Positions 1-8,864 of a DNA stretch of 59,033 bases are shown piece by piece. Below the pieces are notes generated by a model. That model did no database searches. It saw nothing but the letters and a program-made list of their open reading frames with translations, and had not been told where the DNA came from. This DNA is from Bacteroidales bacterium (lineage in GTDB: Bacteria > Bacteroidota > Bacteroidia > Bacteroidales > UBA932), in the NCBI GenBank assembly GCA_017447265.1, contig JAFSOA010000013.1, positions 1 to 59,033 on the forward strand. The letters are read 5' to 3'. The position numbers and the translations under genes are program-made. Within the stretch, counting starts at the first letter, position 1. Each line of letters begins with the position of its first letter.

Positions 1-334
1 GCGATATACGATAGATGCGTTGCTGCAGACACCGATGAGCCTGAGGGAGATAGGAGAAGTGATCGGGGTCAGTACAGGTACGGTAAGCCGTGAGATCCGT
101 AGAAACTGCGATATGAGAGGATACCACCGGTACCGATGGCGGCTGGCGCAGAAGAAGTACGAAAGGAGGATGAAGGGGGAAGAGATGGTAAGCGCAGAGA
201 CCATCTATCGTTGGATTTGGCAGGAGAAGCGCAGGGGCAATGACGAGATGGCTCGTAACCTCAGGCCCCGTAAGTCACTGGGTTACAGGACACCGTTGGA
301 ATACTGCAAACAATTATTTAACTTTGACTTTTGA
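1..334 (+). pseudogene. IS30-family transposase relic, 5' cut by window and internally deleted
   Basis: The frame is open from the window edge and reads RYTIDALLQ, then an IS30-type helix-turn-helix (SLREIGEVIGVSTGTVSREIRRN spans about 41-109). It next shows the VSAETIYRWIWQEKRRG segment that normally follows a linker, and jumps to the C-terminal signature LRPRKSLGYRTPLEY. Intact IS30 transposases are roughly 300 residues or more. Here the linker and the whole DDE catalytic core are gone, yet the reading frame survives. The sequence after the stop, to about 366, looks like an IS right end (GTGTTGCACTT type), which is a weaker inference. The product cannot transpose but could still bind ends through its HTH. 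Confidence 0.75.
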
Positions 335-652
335 AGTGTGTTGCACTTCTAAATTGAATTCACCATTCAATATGGACAACGATTTTCGTTTTAATGTAAC
401 CGCTCCACTTTTTCCGCTGATCCGCAATAACCACCGGAATGTCGCGCCGAAGGCGCGAGGGGTCTGGGGATGTGCCATTGTGTTTACTGGGGCGCTGCCC
501 CAAGCCCCGCCGCTGCGATCGGCTATTACACGAGGCTAGCCCGCTCGATCTCCGCTAGCGCCTGTTGGCGCTTTCCTGAAATAGAAACGAGCGAAGCTCG
601 AGGGGTCTGGGGATGTGCCCCAGTAGACAGAGGAGGCCGCTTAGCGGCCGAC
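335..652. other. Non-coding structured stretch with a 21-bp direct repeat
   Basis: I see no credible gene here. A 21-bp sequence starting CGAGGGGTCTGGGG occurs at 456-476 and again, identical, at 599-619. The second copy folds as CTGGGG-ATGTG-CCCCAG (607-623). A further perfect hairpin GGCCGC-TTA-GCGGCC lies at 635-649. Short ORFs across the region only reflect base composition and the repeat. This looks like an extragenic repeat cluster between the IS relic and the tmRNA terminator. Confidence 0.6.
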
Positions 653-696
653 TCTCCACAAGAAAAGCTGGCATTTGCCAGCTTTTCTTGTGGAGA
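653..696 (-). terminator. 21-bp perfect inverted repeat; likely tmRNA terminator
   Basis: The arms at 653-673 and 676-696 are perfect complements with a 2-nt loop. Read on the minus strand, the inner part (AAAAGCTGGCA/TGCCAGCTTTT) followed by TCTTGT resembles an intrinsic terminator just past the tmRNA. The outer part of the arm includes the last six bases of the tmRNA acceptor strand, so the hairpin competes with the acceptor stem. Confidence 0.7.
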
Positions 697-1083
697 TGGG
701 CGGAGTCGAACCGCCGTCCGAATAAAGCGCCAAGGGGCTTTCTACATGCTTATCCTGCCTTTGCTTGTCGGAGACCGGCTGCCGGTAGGCGGGCCATCGG
801 TCCCTTAGCTTCTGAAACTTGAGGCGCTGTAGAAGCGTCGGCGCCCGCATCCTTCCTGGATGATACCCCATATGCCGGAGAGGGAAGGCCAGGAACTCCG
901 GCGGGATACTCGTCGCTACGGACCTGGTCCGCGCGATTAAGCTAATTTGCTTGGCAAATTAGGCAGCGAGTGCATAGTTGTAGTTGCCAGTTATGGCTTG
1001 CAGTCTGAGATTTACGAGCGGGGCTACGACGCTCGGCATGCTTACCGCCCGACATCATTTACCGTCAAAACCAGTACATCCCC
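691..1083 (-). ncRNA. ssrA: tmRNA (SsrA)
   Basis: Rescues stalled ribosomes by acting first as tRNA-Ala and then as mRNA. On the minus strand the 5' end reads GGGGATGTACTGGTTTTGACGG, the hallmark tmRNA start. The 3' end is a T-arm (GGCGG TTCGACTC CGCC) followed by CATCTCC and an A discriminator. GGGGATG pairs with CATCTCC as the acceptor stem. CCA is not encoded, as is common in this phylum. The tag ORF runs from about 988 to 959 and encodes GNYNYALAA then TAA; whether the resume codon is the GGC or the preceding ACT is not certain. The stem CTAATTTGC/GCAAATTAG directly after the tag fits tmRNA helix 5. Length is 393 nt, normal for one-piece tmRNA. Confidence 0.95.
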
Positions 1084-1145
1084 AGTGTCGGCACAGCCTG
1101 TCACGGCGGCTTTCCTCCGCAAAGATGCAAATAATGTGCGAGATG

Positions 1146-1178
1146 TTGCGTTTTTCCCGTCAAAAAGTTGTAATTTTA
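1146..1178 (+). promoter_or_regulatory. Possible promoter for the 1200 gene
   Basis: TTG at 1146-1148 and TAATTTTA at 1171-1178 are 22 bp apart. The -7 element is one base off the Bacteroidota consensus TAnnTTTG and the spacing is a little long, so this is tentative. Confidence 0.35.
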
Positions 1179-1199
1179 TGAGTTGAACCGTGTAAAACC

Positions 1200-2462
1200 A
1201 TGAAACGTCGCACCTTTCTTAAAAGCGCCGCGGCGGCAGGAGCCGCTGCCATGCTTCCTTCCAGCGTCCTTTCCCTGGCCTCCGGCTGCACGTCCGAAAA
1301 CATGCCGGGCTGGAATTTCGATGAGGTCCTCGACCGGACAGGCACCTGGAGCATCAAGTACCGCCGGGCGGAAGGTGGCAAGCTGGCGATGTGGATCGCC
1401 GACATGGATTTCAAGACCGATCCGGTGGTAAGCCAGGCGCTGCGGGAGCGCTTGGAAAAGGATGTTTTCGGCTACACCTACGGACCCGATGCGTTTTTTG
1501 AGGCCATTGCCGGCTGGGAAAAGGCGCAACATGGTTTCGACGTCCCCATCGAATGGGTGGAATATGCGCCCGGTGTCATCGCCTCGCTCTGCCAGATCTA
1601 TCTAGCCTTTACGGAACCCGGCGACAAGGTCGTTGTCCAGACGCCGGTGTATGATCCCTTTTTCAACTATGCCAGGCGGCTCGGAAGGATCGCAGTGGAA
1701 AACCCGCTCCTCTGGAAGGACGGACACTATGAAATGGACTTCGAGGGCCTTGAACGCCTCTATGACAAGCGGGTGAAGGTGCTGGTACTCTGCAATCCGC
1801 ACAATCCCGTGGGAATCATCTGGCCGGAAGAGACCCTCTCCAGACTAGCGCAGTGGTGTGCGGAGCACGACGTACTGGTGGTCTCCGACGAGATTCACGC
1901 CGACCTGTCGCTTTACGGGAGACACCATACTCCCTTCTGCCGTGTCAATGAAACGGCAGCCCAGATAGGAATCCAGCTCTGCAGCCCGACCAAAGCCTTC
2001 AATTTTCCTGGAATCACGGGCTCGGCATACGCCATCATCCCCGATCCGGTGAAAAGGCAGCGTTTCCACGAAACCCTGGAAAACGCCAAGCTCCGGGAAG
2101 CATCCATTCCCACCCTGGTCGCGACCATCGCCGCTTATACGCATGAGCCTGTGTGGCTGGAGGCCGTCAAGCGATACATTGAAGGGAATATCGACTGTGT
2201 CGAGGATTTCTTTTCACGGCACGCATGCGGCATCCGTCCTGTGCGTCCGGAAGCCTCGTTCCTGATCTGGCTGGACTGCCGTGCACTGGGGCTTCCGCAG
2301 GCTGAGCTGATGGATCTTTTCAATGAAAAGGCAGGCGTCGTGATGAACAATGGGGCCGGATACGGCACGGGCGGGGAAGGATTCGTCCGCCTGAACGTCG
2401 GGTGCCCGCGCAGCGTCGTGGAGGAAGCGCTCCGCCGCATCGAGTCGGCTTTGCAGCAGTAA
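1200..2462 (+). CDS. MalY/PatB-like aminotransferase (C-S lyase type) with a Tat signal peptide
   Basis: A 420-aa fold-type I PLP enzyme of the MalY/PatB group, whose members are often cystathionine beta-lyases. The PLP lysine is K265 in SPTKAFNFPG. CNPHNPVG and VSDEIHADL are the other active-site signatures. The N-terminus is unusual: MKRRTFLKSAAAAGAAAM is a textbook twin-arginine signal (RRTFLK, then a hydrophobic Ala-rich stretch), followed by SLASGC, a weak lipobox at residues 25-30. Family members are normally cytosolic. Tat export would suit an enzyme that loads its cofactor before transport. The neighbour downstream also acts on cysteine sulfur, which supports a sulfur amino acid role; the exact substrate is unknown. 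Confidence 0.85.
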   Translation: MKRRTFLKSAAAAGAAAMLPSSVLSLASGCTSENMPGWNFDEVLDRTGTWSIKYRRAEGGKLAMWIADMDFKTDPVVSQALRERLEKDVFGYTYGPDAFFEAIAGWEKAQHGFDVPIEWVEYAPGVIASLCQIYLAFTEPGDKVVVQTPVYDPFFNYARRLGRIAVENPLLWKDGHYEMDFEGLERLYDKRVKVLVLCNPHNPVGIIWPEETLSRLAQWCAEHDVLVVSDEIHADLSLYGRHHTPFCRVNETAAQIGIQLCSPTKAFNFPGITGSAYAIIPDPVKRQRFHETLENAKLREASIPTLVATIAAYTHEPVWLEAVKRYIEGNIDCVEDFFSRHACGIRPVRPEASFLIWLDCRALGLPQAELMDLFNEKAGVVMNNGAGYGTGGEGFVRLNVGCPRSVVEEALRRIESALQQ

Positions 2463-2516
2463 GCGGGAAGGCGCAGCGAGATTTGTATCATTGACAGCAA
2501 CAAAGGAGAATACGAT

Positions 2517-3818
2517 ATGATCGATAAACAGACCCGAGAGCGCATCCTGGCGCTGATCCACAAAGAAGTGGTACCGGCCATCGGCTGTACCGAACCCATG
2601 GCCGTGGCCCTCTGCACGGCCCGTGCCACCGAACAGCTGGGCTGCAAGCCGGAAAGAGTCGAGGCGCTGCTGAGTGCGAACATCCTGAAAAACGCCATGG
2701 GCGTGGGTATCCCCGGTACGGGGATGACGGGCCTGCCGATTGCCATCGCGCTGGGCGCGCTCATCGGCAAAAGCGATTATCAACTGGAGGTGCTGCGCGA
2801 CCTGACGCCTGAAGCGCTGGAAAAAGGGAAACGTTTCGTAGCGGAAGATCGCATCGGCATCCAGCTCAAGAAAGGGATTTCCGAGAAACTGTATATCGAA
2901 ATCATCGTGACGGCAGGGGAGAAGCAGGCCACCGCCGTGATTGCGGGCTGCCACACCCGTTTCGTGCACGTGGCTGATGGCCGGATGGATGATGCCACCC
3001 TGGCCGGCGTGCTGCCGACGGCGGCTGGAATGTGCGCCGATGACGAAGATATCGCGCTGAATCTCAGGCTGGTTTATGATTTTGCCACCTCCGCGCCGCT
3101 CGATGAGATCCGTTTTATCCTTGAAACGAAAGAATACAATATGAAGGCTGCCCGGGAAGCGCTCAAGGGCAACTACGGCCATAATCTGGGCAAGAGCATC
3201 GACCGTCCGCTGGCGAAAGGCATCCTGGGCGACAGCATCTATTCCCATATTATCGCGCGGACGGCCGCGGCCTGCGACGCCCGGATGGGCGGGGCGATGA
3301 TTCCTGTGATGAGCAACTCGGGCAGCGGCAATCAGGGCATCTGCGCCACCAACCCGGTGTGCGTCTATGCCGAGATGAACGAGAATACGGAGGAGGAACT
3401 GATCCGGGGCCTGACGCTCAGCCATTTGACGGCCATCTACATCAAACAGTCGCTCGGAAAGCTCTCCGCCCTTTGCGGATGTGTGGTGGCCAGTACGGGC
3501 AGCAGCGTGGGCATCGTCTACCTGATGGGCGGCGATTACGACCGCTGCTGCGCGGCCGTAAAGAATATGGTGGCCAACCTGACCGGCATGATCTGCGACG
3601 GCGCCAAGCCGTCCTGCTCCCTGAAACTTACCTCCGGCGTTTCGACCGCCATCCTTTCGGCGCTGCTGGCCATGGAAGGCAAGTGCGTCACCTCGCAGGA
3701 AGGCATTGTCGACGACGATATCGACCGTTCGATCCATAACCTGACCGCCATCGGTGCCGATGCCATGTGCAACACCGACGAAATGGTCTTGAACATCATG
3801 ACTACGAAAGGCTGCTGA
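2517..3818 (+). CDS. cyuA: L-cysteine desulfidase / UPF0597 family (CyuA-like)
   Basis: A 433-aa member of the UPF0597/serine dehydratase-alpha-like family; E. coli YhaM (CyuA) breaks cysteine down to pyruvate, ammonia and sulfide using an Fe-S cluster. Family hallmarks are VVPAIGCTEPMAVAL (C24), the glycine-rich SNSGSGNQGICATNP, GCVVASTGSSVGI and GAKPSCSLKL; the cysteines in these motifs are the expected cluster ligands. AAAGGAG sits about 8 nt before the ATG, one of the few clear Shine-Dalgarno sequences here. It lies 54 bp after the PLP enzyme on the same strand, so the two probably form a cysteine catabolism unit. True substrate preference cannot be read from sequence. Confidence 0.88.
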   Translation: MIDKQTRERILALIHKEVVPAIGCTEPMAVALCTARATEQLGCKPERVEALLSANILKNAMGVGIPGTGMTGLPIAIALGALIGKSDYQLEVLRDLTPEALEKGKRFVAEDRIGIQLKKGISEKLYIEIIVTAGEKQATAVIAGCHTRFVHVADGRMDDATLAGVLPTAAGMCADDEDIALNLRLVYDFATSAPLDEIRFILETKEYNMKAAREALKGNYGHNLGKSIDRPLAKGILGDSIYSHIIARTAAACDARMGGAMIPVMSNSGSGNQGICATNPVCVYAEMNENTEEELIRGLTLSHLTAIYIKQSLGKLSALCGCVVASTGSSVGIVYLMGGDYDRCCAAVKNMVANLTGMICDGAKPSCSLKLTSGVSTAILSALLAMEGKCVTSQEGIVDDDIDRSIHNLTAIGADAMCNTDEMVLNIMTTKGC

Positions 3819-3825
3819 TTCTCTT

Positions 3826-5466
3826 ATGCGTTCCGTCCGATTCCCGCTGCTTTTGCCGCTCATGCTGGTCCTGGCGCTCCTGAGTGCCTGCCAGCGTCCG
3901 GTCAGGTTGGACCGTTCCACGCGGCGTCTGCTCGGTGAACTGGACGGCTATGTGGCTGCCCGGGAAGTTTACGTGGCCCGAAAGCTTGACCAGATGGATG
4001 CGCTGCGGAAACTCGTTGCGGCCACGCCCGGCTCTTTCATGCTCTATGAGACCGAGATGAAAGTGGCTTCGGAGTACTTTTCTTTCAGTTTCGATTCGAC
4101 GCAGCACTATCTCAAGCATTGCCAGGAGCTGGCCATGAACGAGTTGCACGACCGTGACCGCTACAACCTGGCTTCCATCCGGCTGGGCCATCTCTACGCC
4201 AAGGCGGGCAGTTACATGGAAGCGTACAACCTGTTGTACCAGCAGATCGATACGACCCAGTTGTCCGAAACCCTGATGACGGAATACCTGCAGGTCCTGT
4301 ATGATTTCAGCATGGACCTGGCCGGGAATTCCGGCATGGTCGAACGCTTGAATATTGCGAACGCAGCTTCCTTCCGCCCGGCCCTATATGAAAGGCTCAC
4401 CCGGGATTCGGATGCGTGGCGTGGTATTTTGCGTGACGATCTGATGGCGCAAGGCCGCTATGCCCAGGCCGACAGCGTCGGACGCCTGCTGCTGGCCGGC
4501 ACCCGCCCAGAAGAACATGCCTATGCCATCTATGCTTTTTACTTGTCGGAGATCGCTGAACGGCAGGGCCGCCAGGCCGAGCGCATGGCCTGGCTGATCC
4601 GCTCGGCCGGGAGCGACATGATCAATGCCGTCAAGGACTATGCTTCGTTGACGATGGTGGCACAGAACATCCTGCCGGCCGATGTGGACCGTTCCTTCCG
4701 CTATCTGCGCATCGCCCAGGAAGATGCCTTGTTCTATAACGCCAAACTCCGCCCCTGGCAGATCTCCCGTTTCCTGATCGAAGTGCAGGATGCGTACGCG
4801 GCGCGCCAGTTGCGCATGAAAAAATGGGCGGATGCAGCCTCCATTCTGATGGCGGTGCTGGTATTGGCACTTTCGGTGTTCAGCTGGTTTTTTGTGTCAC
4901 GGTCCCGGAAACTGGCGGCGATGCAGAAGCAGCTGGAGCTGAGCAATGCGCGCCTGACCGCTGCCAATTCGGCGCTCAATGGCTTGAACGCGCAGATATC
5001 CGATGCGGACAGGGTGAAAGAACAGTTCATCGTTTCTTTTTTGGAGAGTTTCTCCAATCAGATTCATTTGTTCCGGAGCGAGGACAACCGCCTGCGCAAC
5101 CTGGTGAAGCGGGGCAGGGCGGACCTGCTGCTCAAGGATGCTGCTTTTTCCAAGCGCTCGGAGAAGGCCCGCGATGAATTTTATCGAACCTTCGATACGA
5201 CTTTCCTGGCCATGCACCCTTCGTTTGTGGAGCAGTTCAATGCGCTACTGCAGGAGGACGCCCGGGTGTATCCGCCGCGTGGACAACTGAATACCGAGCT
5301 CCGGGTGTTCGCATTGATCCGGCTGGGCGTGGAGGATTCCAAGCAGATTGCGTCAATGCTGGACTACTCCCTGAGCACCATCTATAATTATAAGGTCGCC
5401 GTCAAGAACAAGGCCCTCGGTGATCGTGACAGCTTTGAAGAACGCGTGAAACAGATTGGAAAGTAG
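3826..5466 (+). CDS. DUF6377-type membrane-anchored regulator
   Basis: 546 aa. It starts with a lipoprotein-type signal (LALLSAC, C22), continues with an alpha-helical TPR-like sensor region (about 30-330), has one membrane segment (about 337-357), then a coiled coil (QLELSNARLTAANSALNGLN) and a C-terminal helix-turn-helix (LGVEDSKQIASMLDYSLSTIYNYK), followed by KNKAL. This is the architecture of DUF6377 proteins, often found beside SusC/SusD pairs. A periplasmic sensing half and a cytoplasmic DNA-binding half fit a one-component regulator of the downstream locus; the ligand is unknown. A lipobox and a later TM segment are hard to reconcile if the cysteine is lipidated, so the signal may act as an uncleaved anchor. 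Only 7 nt follow the cyuA stop. Confidence 0.8.
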   Translation: MRSVRFPLLLPLMLVLALLSACQRPVRLDRSTRRLLGELDGYVAAREVYVARKLDQMDALRKLVAATPGSFMLYETEMKVASEYFSFSFDSTQHYLKHCQELAMNELHDRDRYNLASIRLGHLYAKAGSYMEAYNLLYQQIDTTQLSETLMTEYLQVLYDFSMDLAGNSGMVERLNIANAASFRPALYERLTRDSDAWRGILRDDLMAQGRYAQADSVGRLLLAGTRPEEHAYAIYAFYLSEIAERQGRQAERMAWLIRSAGSDMINAVKDYASLTMVAQNILPADVDRSFRYLRIAQEDALFYNAKLRPWQISRFLIEVQDAYAARQLRMKKWADAASILMAVLVLALSVFSWFFVSRSRKLAAMQKQLELSNARLTAANSALNGLNAQISDADRVKEQFIVSFLESFSNQIHLFRSEDNRLRNLVKRGRADLLLKDAAFSKRSEKARDEFYRTFDTTFLAMHPSFVEQFNALLQEDARVYPPRGQLNTELRVFALIRLGVEDSKQIASMLDYSLSTIYNYKVAVKNKALGDRDSFEERVKQIGK

Positions 5467-5513
5467 TACTCTTTTGCTCCTTAAACACTACTTTTCCAAC
5501 TATATCGAATAAG

Positions 5514-5553
5514 ACGAATCGGCTGAATATCAGTCGATTCGTTTTCTTGTTTC
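5514..5553 (+). terminator. Intrinsic terminator after the DUF6377 gene
   Basis: A 12-bp stem ACGAATCGGCTG / CAGTCGATTCGT (5514-5525 and 5531-5542, one G-U pair) with loop AATAT is followed by TTTTCTTGTTTC. It separates the regulator from the SusC operon. Confidence 0.75.
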
Positions 5554-5597
5554 ACTACTTTTTTATTCTTGCCCGCGCCGGGGCTTACATTTCTGCT

Positions 5598-5605
5598 TAA
5601 TTTTG
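5598..5605 (+). promoter_or_regulatory. -7 element of the SusC operon promoter
   Basis: TAATTTTG matches TAnnTTTG exactly. The nearest TTG (5569-5571) is 26 bp upstream, longer than usual, so the promoter may need an activator. It predicts an 80-nt leader before the SusC ATG. Confidence 0.55.
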
Positions 5606-5690
5606 TATTGGCCAAGAGCCAAAAAGTATGATTTCAAACAGATTCATTTAACATTTTTAATCAAAAACGCCCATTTAAACCTAAAAGCGT

Positions 5691-8600
5691 ATGAAAAAAC
5701 TAGCTGCAATGATCCTTGTATTAGGATTGAGCGTGGCCGCTTTTGCGCAGAACATCACTGTTTCCGGTGTCGTTCTTGACGCTGCGCGCCAGCCGATTAT
5801 CGGCGCTTTCGTGGTCGAACAGGGTACCAGCAACGGTACGTCCGCCAGCCTGGACGGAGAATTCTCCCTCAAGGTAGCGCCGGGCTCCGTTCTGGAGGTT
5901 TCCTGCATCGGCTATGTGACCCGTACGGTAACGGTCTCGAATGAACAGCGGCTGGAAATCATCCTGGAAGATGATACCCAGATGCTGGAAGAGACAGTCG
6001 TGGTCGGTTACGGTGTCCAGAAAAAAAGCGTCGTGACCGCTTCGATTTCCAAAGTCGACGGCGATGCATTGAATAAAGTGCGCGCTTCGACTGTCAACGA
6101 CGCCATCAAAGGCAAAGTCTCCGGTGTGCAGATCACCCAGGCATCCGGCCAGCCCGGTTCCGGTTCCCAGATCAAGATCCGCGGTATCGGTTCTGTCAAC
6201 AACTCCGATCCGCTTTATATCGTGGACGGAATGGCAGTGGACGGTGGCATCGACTACCTGAACCCCAACGACATCCAGTCGGTGGAGATTCTGAAGGATG
6301 CGGCTTCCGCGGCGATCTACGGTGCGCGTGCCGCCAACGGCGTTGTCCTGGTGACCACCCGCAATGGCGAGAAAGGCAAAGCATCCCTCACCTACAACGG
6401 CAGCTACGGCTGGCAGAATCCCTGGCGCAAAAAAGAAGTCCTCAATGCCACGGAATACATGGTGATCATGAACGAGGCCCGCATCAACGACGGCGGCGCC
6501 CCGCTCTATTCCGCCGCGGAGATCGCAGCGGCCGGCAAAGGCACCGACTGGCAGGATGAGACCTTCAATTATAACGCGCCCATCACGCAGCACCAGCTGT
6601 CCGTGAGCGGCGGTACCGACAAAGCGATGTATTTCGTTTCGCTCGGTTACTTCAAGCAGGACGGTATCGTCGGCGGCAACTATGGCAAGTCCAATTATGA
6701 CCGCCTCTCCGTCCGCGCCAACAATACCTATATTCCTTTCGAGTCGAAAGAACGCAATTTCCTCAACAAACTGACGCTGACGGCCAACATTGCGTATTCC
6801 AACATCAATTCGACGGGTATTACGACGAACTCCGAGTTCGGCTCCGTGCTGGGCTCCGCCGTCGGCTTCAACCCCTCGATTCCGGTGTTCGCCTCCGACG
6901 CTGAAGCGGCCCGTATCCTGGCCGAGCATCCGACGGCCATTGTTGCCGCCGACGGCCGCGTGTACTCGCTTCCTCCGACGGGTTACCAGGAACTCACCAA
7001 CCCGGTGGCCAACCTAGACACCCCGTCGAACACCTATTACAAGACCCATAAGATCGTGGCCAACTTCGCCGCGGAACTCGACATCCTCCCCGGCCTCAAG
7101 TTCAAGACCAGTTTCGGCACCGACCTGGCCTTCTGGCGCAACCGCGGCTATGGCTTCGAGCAGTACAAGAGCTCGATGAACCAGACGCTGACCAGCTGGG
7201 TGAACATGGGCATGAACGAAGGACTCCGCTGGCAGGTGGAGAATTACTTCTCGTACAACCGGCAGTTCGGCAAACACGCCATCGCCGCCGTGCTCGGCCA
7301 GTCTGCGATGAGCTACTCCTATATTTATGTGTCGGGCACCGACTACAACCTCAAGGAGACCAATCCGGCCATGGCCTATATCGATTCGGCCATCGGCAGC
7401 ACGGATGACGAACGTACGAGCGGCGGTACCGGCGGCTACGACCACCAGCGCCTGGCTTCGTACTTCTTCCGTTTCGACTACAACTTCGACGAGCGCTACA
7501 TGCTCGAGTTCACGCTTCGCCGCGACGGTTCCTCGCGCTTCGGCCCGGGCCACAAGTGGGCTACTTTCCCCGCTGTCTCCGCCGGTTGGAACATGACCAA
7601 TGAACCCTGGTTCCGCGAAGGTCGTCCCGACTGGATCAACCAGCTCAAGCTCCGCGCCAGCTGGGGCCGCAACGGTAACGAGAACATCGGTAACTTCCGT
7701 TACGCTTCGTTGATGGACACCGGCCAGGAGTATTACTTCGGTATCGGCGCCACCCCCTATGGCAACATGTATTCGGGTGCTTCTCCGGCTGCGCTGGCGA
7801 ACCCGACCATCCGCTGGGAGGAATCCGAACAGGTCGACGTCGGTTTTGACGCGCGTCTCTTCGGCGACCGCCTGAGCTTCGGCTACGACTTCTACAACAA
7901 GCGTACGAAAGGCATGCTCATGGACAAGCCGATTCCGGCTTATGTGGGCCAGGGCGCACCGATGTCCAACCTCGGCGACATGCGCAACTGGGGTCACGAA
8001 TTTGAGATCAGCTGGCAGCACCAGGTAGGGGATTTCCACTACTCGGTCAGCGCCAATGCCTCCCTGCTCCGCAACCGCCTGATCAATCTCGGCAACGAGT
8101 CGGGAGAGGCCGTGTACCAGAGCAACGGCGCTTCTGGTATCGGTGACTACGTGAAAGGTTCCAACGGTATGGTCTGGCCGTATTTCTACGGTATGAAGAC
8201 CAACGGCATCTTCCAGAACTGGGCGGAGGTCGAAAGCTACAGGGATCGCGACGGTAATCTGATGCAGCCCAGCGCTCAGCCGGGTGACGTGCGTTTCGTC
8301 GACGTCAACGGCGACGGCTATGTGAACGACAACGACCGTACGATGATCGGAAAGGGCATGCCCGACTGGACCGCCGGCCTGACGATGAGCGCCGACTGGA
8401 AGGGAATCGACTTGACTTTGTTCTTCCAGGGCTCCTTCGGCAACGATGTCTTCGACTACTGCATGCGTGGTGATATTCCGGCACAGAACCGTCCGGGCTG
8501 GGTGCTCGACCGCTGGATCGGCGAAGGCACCTCCAACAGAATTCCGCGCATGACCAACGCGAACCCGAACCAGAACTGGCGCTCTTCCGACCTGTGGGTC

Positions 8601-8846
8601 AAGGACGGCTCCTATGTCCGCCTGAAGACCGCCCAGCTTGGCTACACCTTCCCCGCCAAATGGATGAAGGTCGTCTTCATCAAGAACTTCCGCGTGTATG
8701 TGGCCGGTGAAAACCTCCTGACCTTCACGAAGTACGAAGGTTTCGACCCGGAGATGGCATCCGACGGCTATACGACCATCGGCGTGGACCGTGGCATCTA
8801 TCCGCAGTCCCGTACCATCACCCTCGGCGCTTCCATCACCTTCTAA
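5691..8846 (+). CDS. SusC/RagA-family TonB-linked outer membrane transporter
   Basis: 1051 aa. It imports oligosaccharides across the outer membrane together with the SusD lid protein encoded next. Signal peptide ends at AAFAQ (residue 20). A carboxypeptidase-D regulatory-like domain (NITVSGVVLDAARQPIIGAF) covers about 21-100. The TonB box/plug begins at EETVVVGYG, with the SusC plug signature DPLYIVDGM and VEILKDAASAAIYGARAANGV. The rest is a 22-strand-type barrel ending in an aromatic residue (SITF). It is the first gene of a same-strand run susC-susD-SGBP-GH16-GH3-cotH. Glycan specificity is inferred only from the enzymes downstream. Confidence 0.96.
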   Translation: MKKLAAMILVLGLSVAAFAQNITVSGVVLDAARQPIIGAFVVEQGTSNGTSASLDGEFSLKVAPGSVLEVSCIGYVTRTVTVSNEQRLEIILEDDTQMLEETVVVGYGVQKKSVVTASISKVDGDALNKVRASTVNDAIKGKVSGVQITQASGQPGSGSQIKIRGIGSVNNSDPLYIVDGMAVDGGIDYLNPNDIQSVEILKDAASAAIYGARAANGVVLVTTRNGEKGKASLTYNGSYGWQNPWRKKEVLNATEYMVIMNEARINDGGAPLYSAAEIAAAGKGTDWQDETFNYNAPITQHQLSVSGGTDKAMYFVSLGYFKQDGIVGGNYGKSNYDRLSVRANNTYIPFESKERNFLNKLTLTANIAYSNINSTGITTNSEFGSVLGSAVGFNPSIPVFASDAEAARILAEHPTAIVAADGRVYSLPPTGYQELTNPVANLDTPSNTYYKTHKIVANFAAELDILPGLKFKTSFGTDLAFWRNRGYGFEQYKSSMNQTLTSWVNMGMNEGLRWQVENYFSYNRQFGKHAIAAVLGQSAMSYSYIYVSGTDYNLKETNPAMAYIDSAIGSTDDERTSGGTGGYDHQRLASYFFRFDYNFDERYMLEFTLRRDGSSRFGPGHKWATFPAVSAGWNMTNEPWFREGRPDWINQLKLRASWGRNGNENIGNFRYASLMDTGQEYYFGIGATPYGNMYSGASPAALANPTIRWEESEQVDVGFDARLFGDRLSFGYDFYNKRTKGMLMDKPIPAYVGQGAPMSNLGDMRNWGHEFEISWQHQVGDFHYSVSANASLLRNRLINLGNESGEAVYQSNGASGIGDYVKGSNGMVWPYFYGMKTNGIFQNWAEVESYRDRDGNLMQPSAQPGDVRFVDVNGDGYVNDNDRTMIGKGMPDWTAGLTMSADWKGIDLTLFFQGSFGNDVFDYCMRGDIPAQNRPGWVLDRWIGEGTSNRIPRMTNANPNQNWRSSDLWVKDGSYVRLKTAQLGYTFPAKWMKVVFIKNFRVYVAGENLLTFTKYEGFDPEMASDGYTTIGVDRGIYPQSRTITLGASITF

Positions 8847-8864
8847 TCAATATTGCAGACGATT

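Noticed and set aside
335-650. tRNA or small protein genes in the left intergenic region
   Set aside because: No cloverleaf or T-arm found, and the short ORFs are built from the direct repeat.
2214-3920. 568-codon minus-strand open frame opposite cyuA
   Set aside because: Antisense shadow; the plus-strand product is a well-conserved enzyme.
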